Below, piece after piece: positions 55,614-64,000 of a stretch of DNA of 64,000 nt. A model generated the notes under the pieces. That model saw only the letters and a program-made list of their open reading frames with translations, had not been told where the DNA came from and searched no databases. The stretch lies in assembly GCA_021805445.1 (NCBI GenBank), contig JAJZFH010000007.1, forward strand, positions 1-64,000, written 5' to 3'. Source of the stretch: Pseudomonadota bacterium (GTDB lineage: Bacteria; Pseudomonadota; Gammaproteobacteria; Burkholderiales; Ferrovaceae). Each line of letters starts with the position of its first letter. The stretch's first letter is position 1. A program made the position numbers and the translations under genes.

Positions 55614-56912
55614 TCAATGATCCCGTGCTTCGAGCGGAAGCCAGTCGCGCTTCACAGGCCCAACGTACAGTTGACGGGGACGCCCGATCTTCTGCTGGGG
55701 ATCGCTGATCATTTCATTCCACTGGGTGATCCAGCCCACCGTTCGGCCCATGGCAAAGACAGCCGTAAACATACTGGTGGGGATGCCCAGTGCCCGGAGG
55801 ACGATGCCGGAGTAAAAGTCCACATTGGGATAGAGTTTCTTGGTGATGAAATATTCGTCTTCCAGAGCGATTCGTTCCAGGGCCAGGGCCAGTTTGAACA
55901 GGGGATCATTATGCAGACCCAGTTCTGTCAGCACTTCATGACAGGTCCGACGCATCACTCCGGCACGCGGATCCATGTGTTTGTAGATTCGATGACCAAA
56001 GCCCATGAGCCGGAATGAATCGTTTTTGTCCTTGGCGCGGGCAATGTATTTGCCGACCTGGGAAACATCGCCGATCTCTTCCAGTTGTTTCAGGACGGCT
56101 TCGTTCGCTCCCCCGTGCGCAGGTCCCCACAAGGCAGCAATGCCCGCAGCGATACAGGCGAAGGGGTTGGCACCACTGGATCCTGCCAGACGAACGGTAG
56201 AGGTGGAAGCATTCTGTTCATGGTCAGCATGGAGTGTCAGAATGCGATCGAAAGCATTCACCAACACCGGATTGGGCACATATTCCTCACAGGGGGTGGC
56301 AAACATCATGTACAAAAAGTTGGCCGCATAACTCAAATCGTTACGCGGATACATGAAGGGCAATCCCTTGTTGTAACGGTAGCACATGGCGGCGATGGTG
56401 GGCACCTTGGCCAGCAGGCGCGTGGCCGAAAGAGCCCGGTGTTCTGCATTGGTGATCTTGAGGGCATCGTAATAGAAGGCGGAGAGTGCGCCCACGACCC
56501 CCACCATCACGGCCATGGGATGAGCATCGCGACGGAACCCCTTGAAAAAATTATGTAATTGGTCGTGGACCATGGTATGACGACGAATGTTGGTCTCAAA
56601 GGTCTTCTTTTCTCGTACGGTGGGCAATTCGCCATTCAGCAACAGGTAGCAGACTTCCATGAAATCGGAATGTTCCGCCAACTGTTCGATGGGATAGCCA
56701 CGGTAATACAACAAGCCCGCATCGCCGTCGATGAAGGTGATGGCCGACTGACAACTGGCCGTAGCCAAAAATCCGGGGTCATAGGTGAACAGACCGAGTT
56801 GCTGGGCCAAGGTTCGAATATCGATCACCGCAGGTCCGAGAACGCTGGCATAAACGGGCAATTCGACCTGTTTTCCCTCATAGGTCAATAATATTTTTCC
56901 TTGTTCATTCAT
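55614..56912 (-). CDS. gltA: Citrate synthase (type II)
   Basis: It condenses acetyl-CoA and oxaloacetate. The 432-residue product has the type II N-terminal beta region, [20 protein letters not shown], the catalytic His regions [20 protein letters not shown] and [15 protein letters not shown], and [18 protein letters not shown] with the catalytic Asp region near the C-terminus. Three in-frame ATGs are close together; I chose 56912, which lies 6 bases after GGAG. It sits between sdhE and sucA. Confidence 0.96.
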   Translation of the reverse strand: MNEQGKILLTYEGKQVELPVYASVLGPAVIDIRTLAQQLGLFTYDPGFLATASCQSAITFIDGDAGLLYYRGYPIEQLAEHSDFMEVCYLLLNGELPTVREKKTFETNIRRHTMVHDQLHNFFKGFRRDAHPMAVMVGVVGALSAFYYDALKITNAEHRALSATRLLAKVPTIAAMCYRYNKGLPFMYPRNDLSYAANFLYMMFATPCEEYVPNPVLVNAFDRILTLHADHEQNASTSTVRLAGSSGANPFACIAAGIAALWGPAHGGANEAVLKQLEEIGDVSQVGKYIARAKDKNDSFRLMGFGHRIYKHMDPRAGVMRRTCHEVLTELGLHNDPLFKLALALERIALEDEYFITKKLYPNVDFYSGIVLRALGIPTSMFTAVFAMGRTVGWITQWNEMISDPQQKIGRPRQLYVGPVKRDWLPLEARDH

Positions 56913-56942
56913 CATGTTCTCCAGCATTATTAATATATTTAG

Positions 56943-57209
56943 TCAGGTATCGCCAATCATTTTGAGCAAGGACTTCCATTCAGGTTCACAAGGGATCTTG
57001 CCCAGCACCCGATCGAGCAAACCGTTGTCGTCCAATTGCAGCACTTCGCCATAGCAGACCAACTCGCCCGCTGTCAGCGTTGCCAAGTGACGTTCCAGAA
57101 AACGCTGCAACAATAGATCCATTTCGAGCAGACCGCGTCGACTGCGCCAGCGCAGACGTTCAAGCATACGCTCCGAAGAAGGAAGCCCCTGTTCCAGGAT
57201 CAGTGTCAT
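56943..57209 (-). CDS. sdhE: Succinate dehydrogenase FAD assembly factor
   Basis: SdhE promotes covalent attachment of FAD to SdhA. The 88-residue protein has RWRSRRGLLEMDLLLQRFLE, with the conserved RGxxE motif (RRGLLE), and the acidic DNGLLDRVLGK. The start is 1 base after the sdhB stop. The C-terminal half is divergent, as usual in this family. Confidence 0.93.
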   Translation of the reverse strand: MTLILEQGLPSSERMLERLRWRSRRGLLEMDLLLQRFLERHLATLTAGELVCYGEVLQLDDNGLLDRVLGKIPCEPEWKSLLKMIGDT

Positions 57210-57210
57210 C

Positions 57211-57906
57211 TCATACCATCCGTTTGACCATCATCCCCTTGATCTTGCCGATGGCTGCCGTGGGATTGAGACCCTTGGGGCAGACATCGACGCAATTCAT
57301 GATGGTATGGCACCGAAAGAGCCGATAAGGATCATCCAGATCATCCAGACGTTCACGGGTGGCCTCATCACGAGTGTCTGCAATGAATCGATAGGCCTGC
57401 AGAAGGGCGGCAGGGCCCAAAAACTTGTCCGGGTTCCACCAGAAAGAAGGACAGGAAGCGCTGCAACAGGCACAGAGGATGCACTCGTACAGGCCGTCCA
57501 GTTCCTCACGATCCCCGGGGGATTGAAGGCGTTCCTTCCGGGGCGGGGGTGAGGTGGTTTCCAAATAGGGTTTGACCGAATGGTATTGCTTGAAAAATTG
57601 CGCCATGTCCACGATCAGATCCCGTATCACCGGGAGCCCTGGGAGCGGACGCAAAACCACCGGCTCTGTCAAACCCTTGAGCGGGGTAATACAGGCCAGG
57701 CCATTGCGTCCATTGATGTTCATGCCATCGGAACCACACACGCCCTCGCGACAGGACTTGCGCAGCCCCAGTGAATCATCCTGGACCTTGATGCGCAGTA
57801 TGGCATCCAGCAACATGCGGTCCGTCGGTTGCAGGACGACTTCATAATCCTGCATGTAAGGACGCTCGTCCTTTTCCGGGTTATAACGATAAATACTGAA
57901 CTTCAT
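57211..57906 (-). CDS. sdhB: Succinate dehydrogenase iron-sulfur subunit
   Basis: It carries electrons from SdhA FAD to ubiquinone. The 231-residue protein shows all three cluster motifs: CREGVCGSDGMNINGRNGLA followed by Cys for 2Fe-2S, CILCACCSASCPSFWW for 4Fe-4S, and CHTIMNCVDVCPKGLNP for the 3Fe-4S site. It follows sdhA by 22 bases and is directly followed by sdhE. Confidence 0.97.
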   Translation of the reverse strand: MKFSIYRYNPEKDERPYMQDYEVVLQPTDRMLLDAILRIKVQDDSLGLRKSCREGVCGSDGMNINGRNGLACITPLKGLTEPVVLRPLPGLPVIRDLIVDMAQFFKQYHSVKPYLETTSPPPRKERLQSPGDREELDGLYECILCACCSASCPSFWWNPDKFLGPAALLQAYRFIADTRDEATRERLDDLDDPYRLFRCHTIMNCVDVCPKGLNPTAAIGKIKGMMVKRMV

Positions 57907-57928
57907 GACAGGTCCTCAAACTCAAGAC

Positions 57929-59692
57929 TTAGTAAACCCGTACTTTGGGTTCAAAGGATTCCACCGTCAGGGGTTGCAGATTGACGGGTTTGTAGGCCAT
58001 CCGACTGCCTTCCTGGTACCATAGACTGTGCTTCAGCCACTGTCGGTCATCCCGCTCCGGGTAGTCCTCACGTGCATGAGCCCCCCGGCTTTCTTCACGG
58101 GCGGCAGCCGATACCAGGGTGGCTTCAGCCACGATCATCAGGTTCTGCAATTCCAGTGCCTCCACCCGTGCCGTATTGAACACCCGACTTTTGTCTCCAA
58201 TGCGCAAGTGACGCACCCGTTCAGCCAGTACGCGAATTTTTGACACCCCTTCCTGGAGGAGTTCCCCCGTTCGAAAGACACTGGCATGGTGCTGAACCAG
58301 CCGGCGCATTTCCGCCCCCAACACGGCCACGGATTCTCCTGTTTCAGCGCTTTCCAGGGCAGCCAGACGAGCCAGCGCCGGTTCCTCGGCCCCGCGCGGC
58401 AGATCCCGCGCTTCGGGATGGGTTTTGAGCCAGGCGCTGACATGATCTCCGGCAGATTTACCAAATACCAACAAATCCAGCAGGGAATTGGTTCCCAGTC
58501 GATTGGCTCCATGTACGGACACGCAAGCACATTCTCCGATGGCGTAGAGCCCCGGGACGGGTTCAGCCATTTTCTGCCCACGGGGGACCACCACCTGCCC
58601 GTAGTAGTTGGTGGGAATCCCCCCCATCTGATAGTGACAGGTGGGAAGGACGGGAATCGGCTCCCGAACCGGATCCACCGAGGCAAACTTGAGCGCGATT
58701 TCACGAATTCCCGGCAAACGTTTGTGAATGACTTCTTCGCCCAGATGGTCCAATTTCAGCAGGACATGGTCTTTTTCCGGGCCTACTCCCCGTCCTTCCT
58801 TGATTTCCCGATCCATGGCACGGGAAATCACATCTCGACTGGCCAGATCCTTCATGGTGGGCGCATATCGTTCCATAAAACGCTCTCCCAGAGAATTCAG
58901 CAAGATGCCTCCCTCTCCGCGCACCCCTTCCGTAATCAGGATTCCAGCGCCTGCCACCCCGGTGGGATGAAACTGCCAGAACTCCATATCTTCCAGTGGG
59001 ATCCCGGCCCGTGCCGCCATCCCCAAGCCATCACCGGTATTGATGTAGGCATTGGTACTGGATTGATAAATCCGCCCCGCCCCCCCTGTCGCTAAAATGA
59101 CGGCCTTCGACTGGAAAAGGACGACCTCGCCAGTTTCTATTTCAAGGGCCACCAGTCCAACCACGGCCCCTTCCCTGTCCCGAATCAGATCGATCGCCAT
59201 CCATTCCACGAAAAATTGGCACCGTTCGCGAATATTCCGCTGATACAGCGTATGCAGTAAGGCATGTCCCGTTCGGTCGGCCGCAGCACAGGCGCGTTGG
59301 ACCGGACTCTGCCCAAAATTCTGGGTATGGCCGCCAAAAGGGCGCTGATAAATGGTGCCATCAGGATTTCGGTCGAAGGGCATGCCGAAATGTTCCAACT
59401 CATAGACCAGTTCTGGTGCCTTGCGACACATGAACTCGATGGCATCCTGGTCACCCAGATAATCCGACCCCTTGATGGTGTCGTACATATGCCAAAGCCA
59501 GTGATCTTCCTGCATGTTTCCCAGGGACGCGCTGATACCACCCTGGGCCGCCACGGTATGAGAGCGGGTTGGAAAGACCTTGGAAAAGACGGCCACGGCA
59601 TGCCCCGCTTCCGAAAGTTGGAGCGCCGCCCGCAACCCGGACCCTCCTCCACCCACGATGACCACATCGAAATCCTGTTTATTCAACCCCAT
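57929..59692 (-). CDS. sdhA: Succinate dehydrogenase flavoprotein subunit
   Basis: It oxidises succinate to fumarate. The 587-residue product has the FAD site DVVIVGGGGSGLRAALQL, the flavinylated His in TRSHTVAAQGGISASLGN, the substrate region EFWQFHPTGVAGAGILITEG with RGEGG next, HLGEEVIHKRLPGIRE, and HYQMGGIPTNYYGQV. I chose ATG 59692, which has GGGG 6 bases upstream and lies 2 bases after the sdhD stop; an ATG at 59704 overlapping sdhD is possible. The upstream part of the open frame lies inside sdhD. Confidence 0.96.
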   Translation of the reverse strand: MGLNKQDFDVVIVGGGGSGLRAALQLSEAGHAVAVFSKVFPTRSHTVAAQGGISASLGNMQEDHWLWHMYDTIKGSDYLGDQDAIEFMCRKAPELVYELEHFGMPFDRNPDGTIYQRPFGGHTQNFGQSPVQRACAAADRTGHALLHTLYQRNIRERCQFFVEWMAIDLIRDREGAVVGLVALEIETGEVVLFQSKAVILATGGAGRIYQSSTNAYINTGDGLGMAARAGIPLEDMEFWQFHPTGVAGAGILITEGVRGEGGILLNSLGERFMERYAPTMKDLASRDVISRAMDREIKEGRGVGPEKDHVLLKLDHLGEEVIHKRLPGIREIALKFASVDPVREPIPVLPTCHYQMGGIPTNYYGQVVVPRGQKMAEPVPGLYAIGECACVSVHGANRLGTNSLLDLLVFGKSAGDHVSAWLKTHPEARDLPRGAEEPALARLAALESAETGESVAVLGAEMRRLVQHHASVFRTGELLQEGVSKIRVLAERVRHLRIGDKSRVFNTARVEALELQNLMIVAEATLVSAAAREESRGAHAREDYPERDDRQWLKHSLWYQEGSRMAYKPVNLQPLTVESFEPKVRVY

Positions 59693-59694
59693 GT

Positions 59695-60039
59695 TCAACC
59701 CCATAAAATCTCGGCGGACCACAGTACCTCCGCCAGTAAGGTCAGAATCACCCCCACCTGCAAGGTCAAGCGCAGCCCAACGGACTGGATGTAGTCCATG
59801 AAAATATCCCGCAAACCGATCCAGGCATGCCAACACAGGGCCAGAATGAACAGAAAGGTGGCAATCCGTACGGGACGTTCGTGCAGCAGGGCCGCCCACT
59901 CAGGGCGGTCCGCCGGATGCGCCAAGACCACCCACAAAAGCGCCATGAGAGTATACCCCCCCATGATCAGCGCGGTGATTCGTTGCACCAACCAATCCCT
60001 GAGGCCATAATGGGCCCCTACCACGATCCTCTTCACCAT
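59695..60039 (-). CDS. sdhD: Succinate dehydrogenase membrane anchor subunit D
   Basis: The 114-residue protein has three membrane helices and, with SdhC, binds heme b and ubiquinone. WLVQRITALIMGGYTLMALL starts the first helix, and HAWIGLRDIFMDYIQS carries the conserved His heme-ligand region and the DY pair of the quinone site. ATG 60039 lies 7 bases inside sdhC. The longer open frame is the sdhC shadow and is not used. Confidence 0.92.
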   Translation of the reverse strand: MVKRIVVGAHYGLRDWLVQRITALIMGGYTLMALLWVVLAHPADRPEWAALLHERPVRIATFLFILALCWHAWIGLRDIFMDYIQSVGLRLTLQVGVILTLLAEVLWSAEILWG

Positions 60040-60392
60040 GCCAGCATCTCCACGACCAAGGTTAGAAACCCACTGACACCCAGCACCCATAGACTGGAAC
60101 GGCGAGCTTGTGGCTTGTCCAGACCGAGGTGAATATCCAGCAGCAGAAAACGAACTCCCGCACAAAAATGATGCAGAAAGGCCCAAATCAAGGGGACCAG
60201 GAGAAGACGGGGGAAAACCCCCAGTTCCCCCGCGCTTTCTGGATGAAGACCCCGCTCCAGAAAATAGAGAAAGAGAGGAATCCCTATCAGAAACAGGATT
60301 GCCCCGCTGACTCGGTGCAAGATCGACACAACCCCCGGAAGGGGCAACTGGATGGTACGCAAATCGAGATTCTTTGGGCGCTGGGTCTTCAT
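60033..60392 (-). CDS. sdhC: Succinate dehydrogenase cytochrome b556 subunit C
   Basis: The 119-residue protein has three membrane helices. The N-terminal RPKNLDLRTIQLPLPGVVSI and HRVSGAILF form the family signature with the quinone-site Ser/Arg region, and LHHFCAGVRFLLLDIH holds the heme-ligand His. It is the first gene of a ten-gene minus-strand run down to zapE. A TATACT -10 candidate lies about 37-42 bases upstream. Confidence 0.94.
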   Translation of the reverse strand: MKTQRPKNLDLRTIQLPLPGVVSILHRVSGAILFLIGIPLFLYFLERGLHPESAGELGVFPRLLLVPLIWAFLHHFCAGVRFLLLDIHLGLDKPQARRSSLWVLGVSGFLTLVVEMLAW

Positions 60393-60428
60393 GAACGATC
60401 ATCCTGATGAGGAAGAGCCTAAGGTTGT

Positions 60429-60434
60429 AGTATA
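60429..60434 (-). promoter_or_regulatory. Candidate -10 element for the sdhC operon
   Basis: The minus strand reads TATACT here, 36 bases before the sdhC ATG. The sequence 17 bases further upstream (near CTAGAA) is a poor -35, so an activator may be needed. It lies back to back with the stronger acnA promoter in the same 174-base divergent spacer. Confidence 0.4.
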
Positions 60435-60502
60435 CCTTGCCTTTCATGAGATTCTAGCGGGATACCGAAACTTGCAAGTGCGCGGCCGCCGGCACATAAC
60501 AC

Positions 60503-60531
60503 TTGACATCCCCCTGAACGCCCCCTAGGAT
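60503..60531 (+). promoter_or_regulatory. Sigma-70 promoter of acnA
   Basis: A perfect TTGACA (60503-60508) is followed by a 17-base spacer and TAGGAT (60526-60531). Transcription would start near 60538, giving a leader of about 30 bases before the acnA ATG at 60567. This is the clearest promoter on the plus strand of the TCA region. Confidence 0.75.
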
Positions 60532-60566
60532 GCCCCGGCATCCATTTGATTCAAGAGAGATTGACT

Positions 60567-63242
60567 ATGTCCCACGACTCTTTCCAAGCGCTTCGTCCCC
60601 TCCCTGGTTCCCCTGACCAATATTATGCCCTGGCTGCCCTGACTGAAGCCGGTCTTCCTGCCGTCACCCGCTTGCCGGTGTCCCTGCGCATCATTCTGGA
60701 GTCGCTCCTGCGCAACGAAGATGGGCAACAAGTCACCCGCGCTCACATCGATGCGCTGGCCCGCTGGCAACCCAATGAAGCACGCACGGCAGAAATTCCC
60801 TTCAAGGTGGCACGAGTCATTCTGCAGGATTTCACCGGGGTTCCTCTCCTGGCCGATTTGGCCGCCATGCGCTCGACGGCACGACGTCTTGGTTGCGATC
60901 CCCAGGCCATCGAACCTTTGGTCCCTGTGCAACTGGTGGTGGACCATTCTGTACAGGTGGACTTTTTCAACACACCCACGGCACTTCAGGACAACATGGC
61001 CCTGGAATTCCAGCGCAACCAGGAACGTTACCGTTTCATGAAATGGGGGATGCAAGCATTCAAAACCTTTCATGTGGTTCCCCCAGGCATTGGCATCGTT
61101 CATCAGGTCAATCTGGAATTCCTGGCGCGCGGTGTTCAGCATAAAGGAACCGTAGTCTATCCCGACACCTTGGTGGGCACAGATTCCCATACCACCATGA
61201 TCAATGGAATAGGCGTGGTGGGTTGGGGAGTGGGGGGCATCGAAGCGGAAGCCGCCATGCTCGGACAACCTCTCTATTTTTTGACTCCGGATGTCGTGGG
61301 TGTGCACTTGACGGGACAGTTGCCGACCGGTGTCACTGCCACCGATTTGGTCCTGACCCTCACGGAAATGTTGCGCAAAGCCAAGGTAGTAGGCAAGTTC
61401 GTGGAGTTTTTCGGGGCAGGCGCAGCCTCGCTCAGCCTGCCCGATCGAGCAACTCTGTCCAACATGGCGCCAGAGTACGGCGCGACCCTGGGGTTTTTCC
61501 CGGTGGACGACGAAACCCTGCGCTATTTCCGTGCGACAGGGCGCAGCGAAAAAGAAATTGCCGCGCTCGAAACCTACTGGAAGGCCCAGGGGTTATATGG
61601 GATGCCTCAATTGGGTGACTGTGAGTACAGCGCGACCCTGAGCCTCGATTTGGGTCAAGTGGAAGCCTCCATCGCAGGCCCTCGGCGTCCCCAGGATCGG
61701 GTGCCCTTGAACCGGATCAAACCCACCTTTGAAGCCCTCCTCCAGGCTCCAACCGACGCAGGCGGGTATGGAAAAACCGAACCTTTGCACGACCTGCACC
61801 CCGAGGGTCATCCCGAAATCACTCTGGGGGATGGATCCGTTTTGCTGGCCGCCATCACTTCCTGTACCAACACCTCGAACCCCGGCGTGTTGCTGGCTGC
61901 CGGACTCCTGGCTCAAAAAGCCGTGGCGCGCGGACTCCAGGTGGCTCCCTGGATCAAGACTTCTCTGGCCCCGGGGTCGCGCGTGGTCACGGATTATCTG
62001 CGACGTGCAGGCTTGCAGGAGGCCCTGGATGCCCTGGGATTCCGTTTGGTGGGTTATGGCTGCACGACCTGTATCGGCAATACCGGCACCCTCCCCGCCC
62101 CCATCGAAGCCTTCCTTGCCGAACACCCTGTGATCGGCTGTGCGGTACTGTCCGGTAACCGCAATTTTGAAGCGCGCATCCATCCCAATCTGCGCGCCAA
62201 TTTCCTCATGAGCCCGCCTCTGGTCGTCGCCTTTGCCCTGGCGGGACGGATCACCATAGACTTTGCCCAGGAACCCCTGGGACGGGATGCCGAAGGACGG
62301 GCCGTATATTTGCGGGATCTCTGGCCCAGTCCCGGCGAAGTCGCCCGAGCCTTGGAGTACCTCTCTCCCGAGGACTACCACCGGCGGTATGCCGATTTCA
62401 CCCAGGACAATCCGCTCTGGAACGGAATTGCCGCACCCACAGGCACGACCTATGGCTGGGAACCGTCCACCTATATCGCCGAACCCCCATTTTTTGCAGA
62501 TTTCTCTTTGACGGCAACCCCGCCAATCCCCATTCGCGCAGCCTATGCCCTGGCCTTTTTCGGAGATTCCATCACGACGGACCACATCAGCCCTGCCGGC
62601 TCCATCAAACCATCCTCCCCGGCAGGCCGCTACTTGCAGGCACAGGGTATCGTTCCGGCCGATTTCAACAGTTATGGATCACGTCGGGGACACCATGAAG
62701 TCATGATGCGTGGAACCTTTGCCAATGTTCGTCTGCGCAACCTGCTCCTGCCCGGTACCGAGGGAGGAGTCTCGCGCCACATTCCCAGCGGAGAAGCAGG
62801 TTCCCTGTATGAGGTCGCCATGCGTTACCAGGCAGAGGGTATCCCCACCGTCATTTTTGCCGGTGAAGAATATGGCACCGGTTCTTCACGGGATTGGGCT
62901 GCCAAAGGAACCCGTCTTCTGGGGGTACGGGCCGTGATTGCCCAAAGTTTTGAACGCATCCATCGCAGCAATCTGGTGGGAATGGGCGTGCTACCCTGCC
63001 AGTTTTTACCTGGTCACGACTTGAACACCCTGGAATTGAATGGCGACGAAACTTTCGATCTGGAAACGGGAACAGGCCCACTGCAACCGCAACAGAGGGT
63101 TTCCCTGACCATTCATCGGAGCGATGGCAGCCAAACCAGTTACCCTTTGCTCTTGCGCATTGATACCCCGGTTGAAGTGGATTATTATCGCCACGGGGGT
63201 ATCCTGCCCTTTGTTCTGAGACAATTGCTCGCCCCGGCGTGA
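60567..63242 (+). CDS. acnA: Aconitate hydratase A
   Basis: It isomerises citrate to isocitrate through cis-aconitate with a 4Fe-4S cluster. The 891-residue length equals E. coli AcnA. Motifs are [37 protein letters not shown], the cluster Cys in [16 protein letters not shown] and [12 protein letters not shown], and the swivel-domain stretch [20 protein letters not shown] 60567 has AGAGA upstream; a TTG seven codons earlier is less likely. It is divergent from sdhC and followed after 17 bases by mdh. Confidence 0.96.
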   Translation: MSHDSFQALRPLPGSPDQYYALAALTEAGLPAVTRLPVSLRIILESLLRNEDGQQVTRAHIDALARWQPNEARTAEIPFKVARVILQDFTGVPLLADLAAMRSTARRLGCDPQAIEPLVPVQLVVDHSVQVDFFNTPTALQDNMALEFQRNQERYRFMKWGMQAFKTFHVVPPGIGIVHQVNLEFLARGVQHKGTVVYPDTLVGTDSHTTMINGIGVVGWGVGGIEAEAAMLGQPLYFLTPDVVGVHLTGQLPTGVTATDLVLTLTEMLRKAKVVGKFVEFFGAGAASLSLPDRATLSNMAPEYGATLGFFPVDDETLRYFRATGRSEKEIAALETYWKAQGLYGMPQLGDCEYSATLSLDLGQVEASIAGPRRPQDRVPLNRIKPTFEALLQAPTDAGGYGKTEPLHDLHPEGHPEITLGDGSVLLAAITSCTNTSNPGVLLAAGLLAQKAVARGLQVAPWIKTSLAPGSRVVTDYLRRAGLQEALDALGFRLVGYGCTTCIGNTGTLPAPIEAFLAEHPVIGCAVLSGNRNFEARIHPNLRANFLMSPPLVVAFALAGRITIDFAQEPLGRDAEGRAVYLRDLWPSPGEVARALEYLSPEDYHRRYADFTQDNPLWNGIAAPTGTTYGWEPSTYIAEPPFFADFSLTATPPIPIRAAYALAFFGDSITTDHISPAGSIKPSSPAGRYLQAQGIVPADFNSYGSRRGHHEVMMRGTFANVRLRNLLLPGTEGGVSRHIPSGEAGSLYEVAMRYQAEGIPTVIFAGEEYGTGSSRDWAAKGTRLLGVRAVIAQSFERIHRSNLVGMGVLPCQFLPGHDLNTLELNGDETFDLETGTGPLQPQQRVSLTIHRSDGSQTSYPLLLRIDTPVEVDYYRHGGILPFVLRQLLAPA

Positions 63243-63259
63243 ACCTTGTGGAGCCTAAA

Positions 63260-64000
63260 ATGAAAAAACCCCTGCGCATTGCCATTACCGGAGCCGGTGG
63301 GCAAATTTGTTACAGCCTGCTGTTCCGTATCGCCTGCGGGGATTTGTTGGGTTCGGATCAACCCGTGATCCTGCACTTGCTTGATATTCCTGCAGCCGAG
63401 CAGGTCATGAAGGGCGTTCTCATGGAACTGGAGGATTGCGCCTTTCCCCTTCTGTCGGGCATATCTGCCAGCACGGACCCCAAAGTGGCTTTCAGGGAGT
63501 GTGATATCGCCTTTCTGATTGGCAGTCGCCCCCGTTCAAAAGGGATGGAACGACGGGATCTTCTGGAGATCAATGGAGGGATTTTCAAAGCCCAGGGTCA
63601 AGCCCTGAGTGAAGTCGCTCAGCGCACGGTCAAGGTTCTGGTGGTAGGGAATCCTGCCAATACCAATGGCTTGATTGCCTGTCACCATGCCCGTGATCTC
63701 GATCCACGCAATTTCACCAGCATGATGCGTCTCGACCATAACCGTGCCCTGAGCCAACTGGCGCTCAAAATCCAGCATCCGGTTCATGATCTGCACCGCA
63801 TGACGGTCTGGGGCAATCACTCGACCACCCAATTTCCCGATGTCTCCCAGGTTCTCGTCAACAGTTCGCCCTTGGCCACGGTCTTGCAGGACCCTCAGTG
63901 GGCCGAGCAGTTCTTCATCCCCACCATCCAGAACAGAGGGGCTGCGGTCATCGAAGCGCGGGGGCTGTCCTCAGCCGCCTCCGCTGCCAATGCCGCGCTC
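63260..64000 (+). CDS. mdh: Malate dehydrogenase, 3' end cut by the window
   Basis: It oxidises malate to oxaloacetate with NAD. The frame runs from ATG 63260 (GGAG 6 bases upstream) to the window end, giving 247 codons, about three quarters of the expected 325-330. Visible motifs are [20 protein letters not shown] (nucleotide site), [28 protein letters not shown] (the mobile arginine loop), [23 protein letters not shown] with the catalytic Asp region, and [12 protein letters not shown] with the catalytic His. This is the proteobacterial type similar to cytosolic MDH. It probably shares the acnA transcript. Confidence 0.95.
   Translation, partial: MKKPLRIAITGAGGQICYSLLFRIACGDLLGSDQPVILHLLDIPAAEQVMKGVLMELEDCAFPLLSGISASTDPKVAFRECDIAFLIGSRPRSKGMERRDLLEINGGIFKAQGQALSEVAQRTVKVLVVGNPANTNGLIACHHARDLDPRNFTSMMRLDHNRALSQLALKIQHPVHDLHRMTVWGNHSTTQFPDVSQVLVNSSPLATVLQDPQWAEQFFIPTIQNRGAAVIEARGLSSAASAANAAL

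Noticed and set aside
60525-61307. 260-codon minus-strand open frame upstream of sdhC
   Set aside because: It is antisense to acnA and covers the acnA promoter. Its sequence is not recognisable, whereas acnA is certain.
1-64000. Mobile elements, CRISPR arrays, phage or integron sequences
   Set aside because: No transposase, integrase, recombinase or cas-like product was recognised and no regularly spaced repeats were seen. Gene order is typical of stable chromosome.

Overview
The window is an ordinary-looking chromosomal segment of a proteobacterium, most likely a betaproteobacterium. The best argument is gene order: sdhC-sdhD-sdhA-sdhB-sdhE-gltA-sucA-sucB-lpdA-zapE, divergent from acnA-mdh, together with rpoE-rseA-rseB-mucD followed by lepA-lepB-rnc-era-recO-pdxJ-acpS-nagZ. 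I cannot name a genus from sequence alone. Coding density is very high, neighbouring genes often overlap by 1-11 bases, and I see no insertion sequence, prophage, integron or CRISPR array. The only gene-free stretch longer than 300 bases, between the PA2778-type peptidase gene and the chemoreceptor gene, holds two tRNA genes and their promoter.

Layout. (a) 1-4.1 kb: a DUF5666 lipoprotein and its translationally coupled DUF6502 partner, then an MgtC/SapB-type (DUF4010) membrane protein. (b) 4.1-17.2 kb: a glycogen block with glgC and two GH57 enzymes on one strand, glgB-pgi-glgA on the other, and glgP convergent to them. (c) 17.3-21.7 kb: parE-parC (topoisomerase IV). (d) 21.7-26.5 kb: a five-gene co-directional cluster with a Baeyer-Villiger-type monooxygenase, a metallo-beta-lactamase-fold hydrolase, a 2-keto-4-pentenoate hydratase-like protein, a PA2779-family membrane protein and a PA2778-family lipoprotein cysteine peptidase. 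(e) 26.5-28 kb: tRNA-Gly and tRNA-Cys with a clear promoter, and a soluble chemoreceptor with a CZB zinc domain. (f) 28-42.3 kb: a long minus-strand array running from rpoE through the periplasmic stress genes and lepA-lepB-rnc-era-recO-pdxJ-acpS-nagZ to a CDF metal exporter, uvrC and pgsA. A strong terminator hairpin lies between mucD and lepA. (g) 42.3-49.2 kb: ETF-ubiquinone oxidoreductase, then a minus-strand C1/folate set (5-formyl-THF cyclo-ligase, an RluF-like pseudouridine synthase, an acyl-CoA dehydrogenase, MtdA, FchA) and a RidA-family protein. (h) 49.2-64 kb: TCA-cycle genes.

How the genes fit together. The glycogen block is complete for storage: GlgC makes ADP-glucose, GlgA polymerises, GlgB branches, GlgP and the GH57 enzymes mobilise or remodel, and Pgi links to fructose-6-phosphate. 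The TCA block covers citrate synthase, aconitase, 2-oxoglutarate dehydrogenase, succinate dehydrogenase and malate dehydrogenase (cut by the window end). The MtdA/FchA pair interconverts methylene-, methenyl- and formyl-tetrahydrofolate, as in methylotrophs, and sits with the enzyme that makes methenyl-THF from 5-formyl-THF.

The least described parts are the PA2779/PA2778 pair, where a C39-like peptidase sits beside a small protein with a Gly-Gly just before its C-terminal membrane segment; the DUF5666/DUF6502 pair; the C1 gene set; the terminator-like leader of lepA; and a glucose-6-phosphate isomerase whose canonical catalytic positions look altered.
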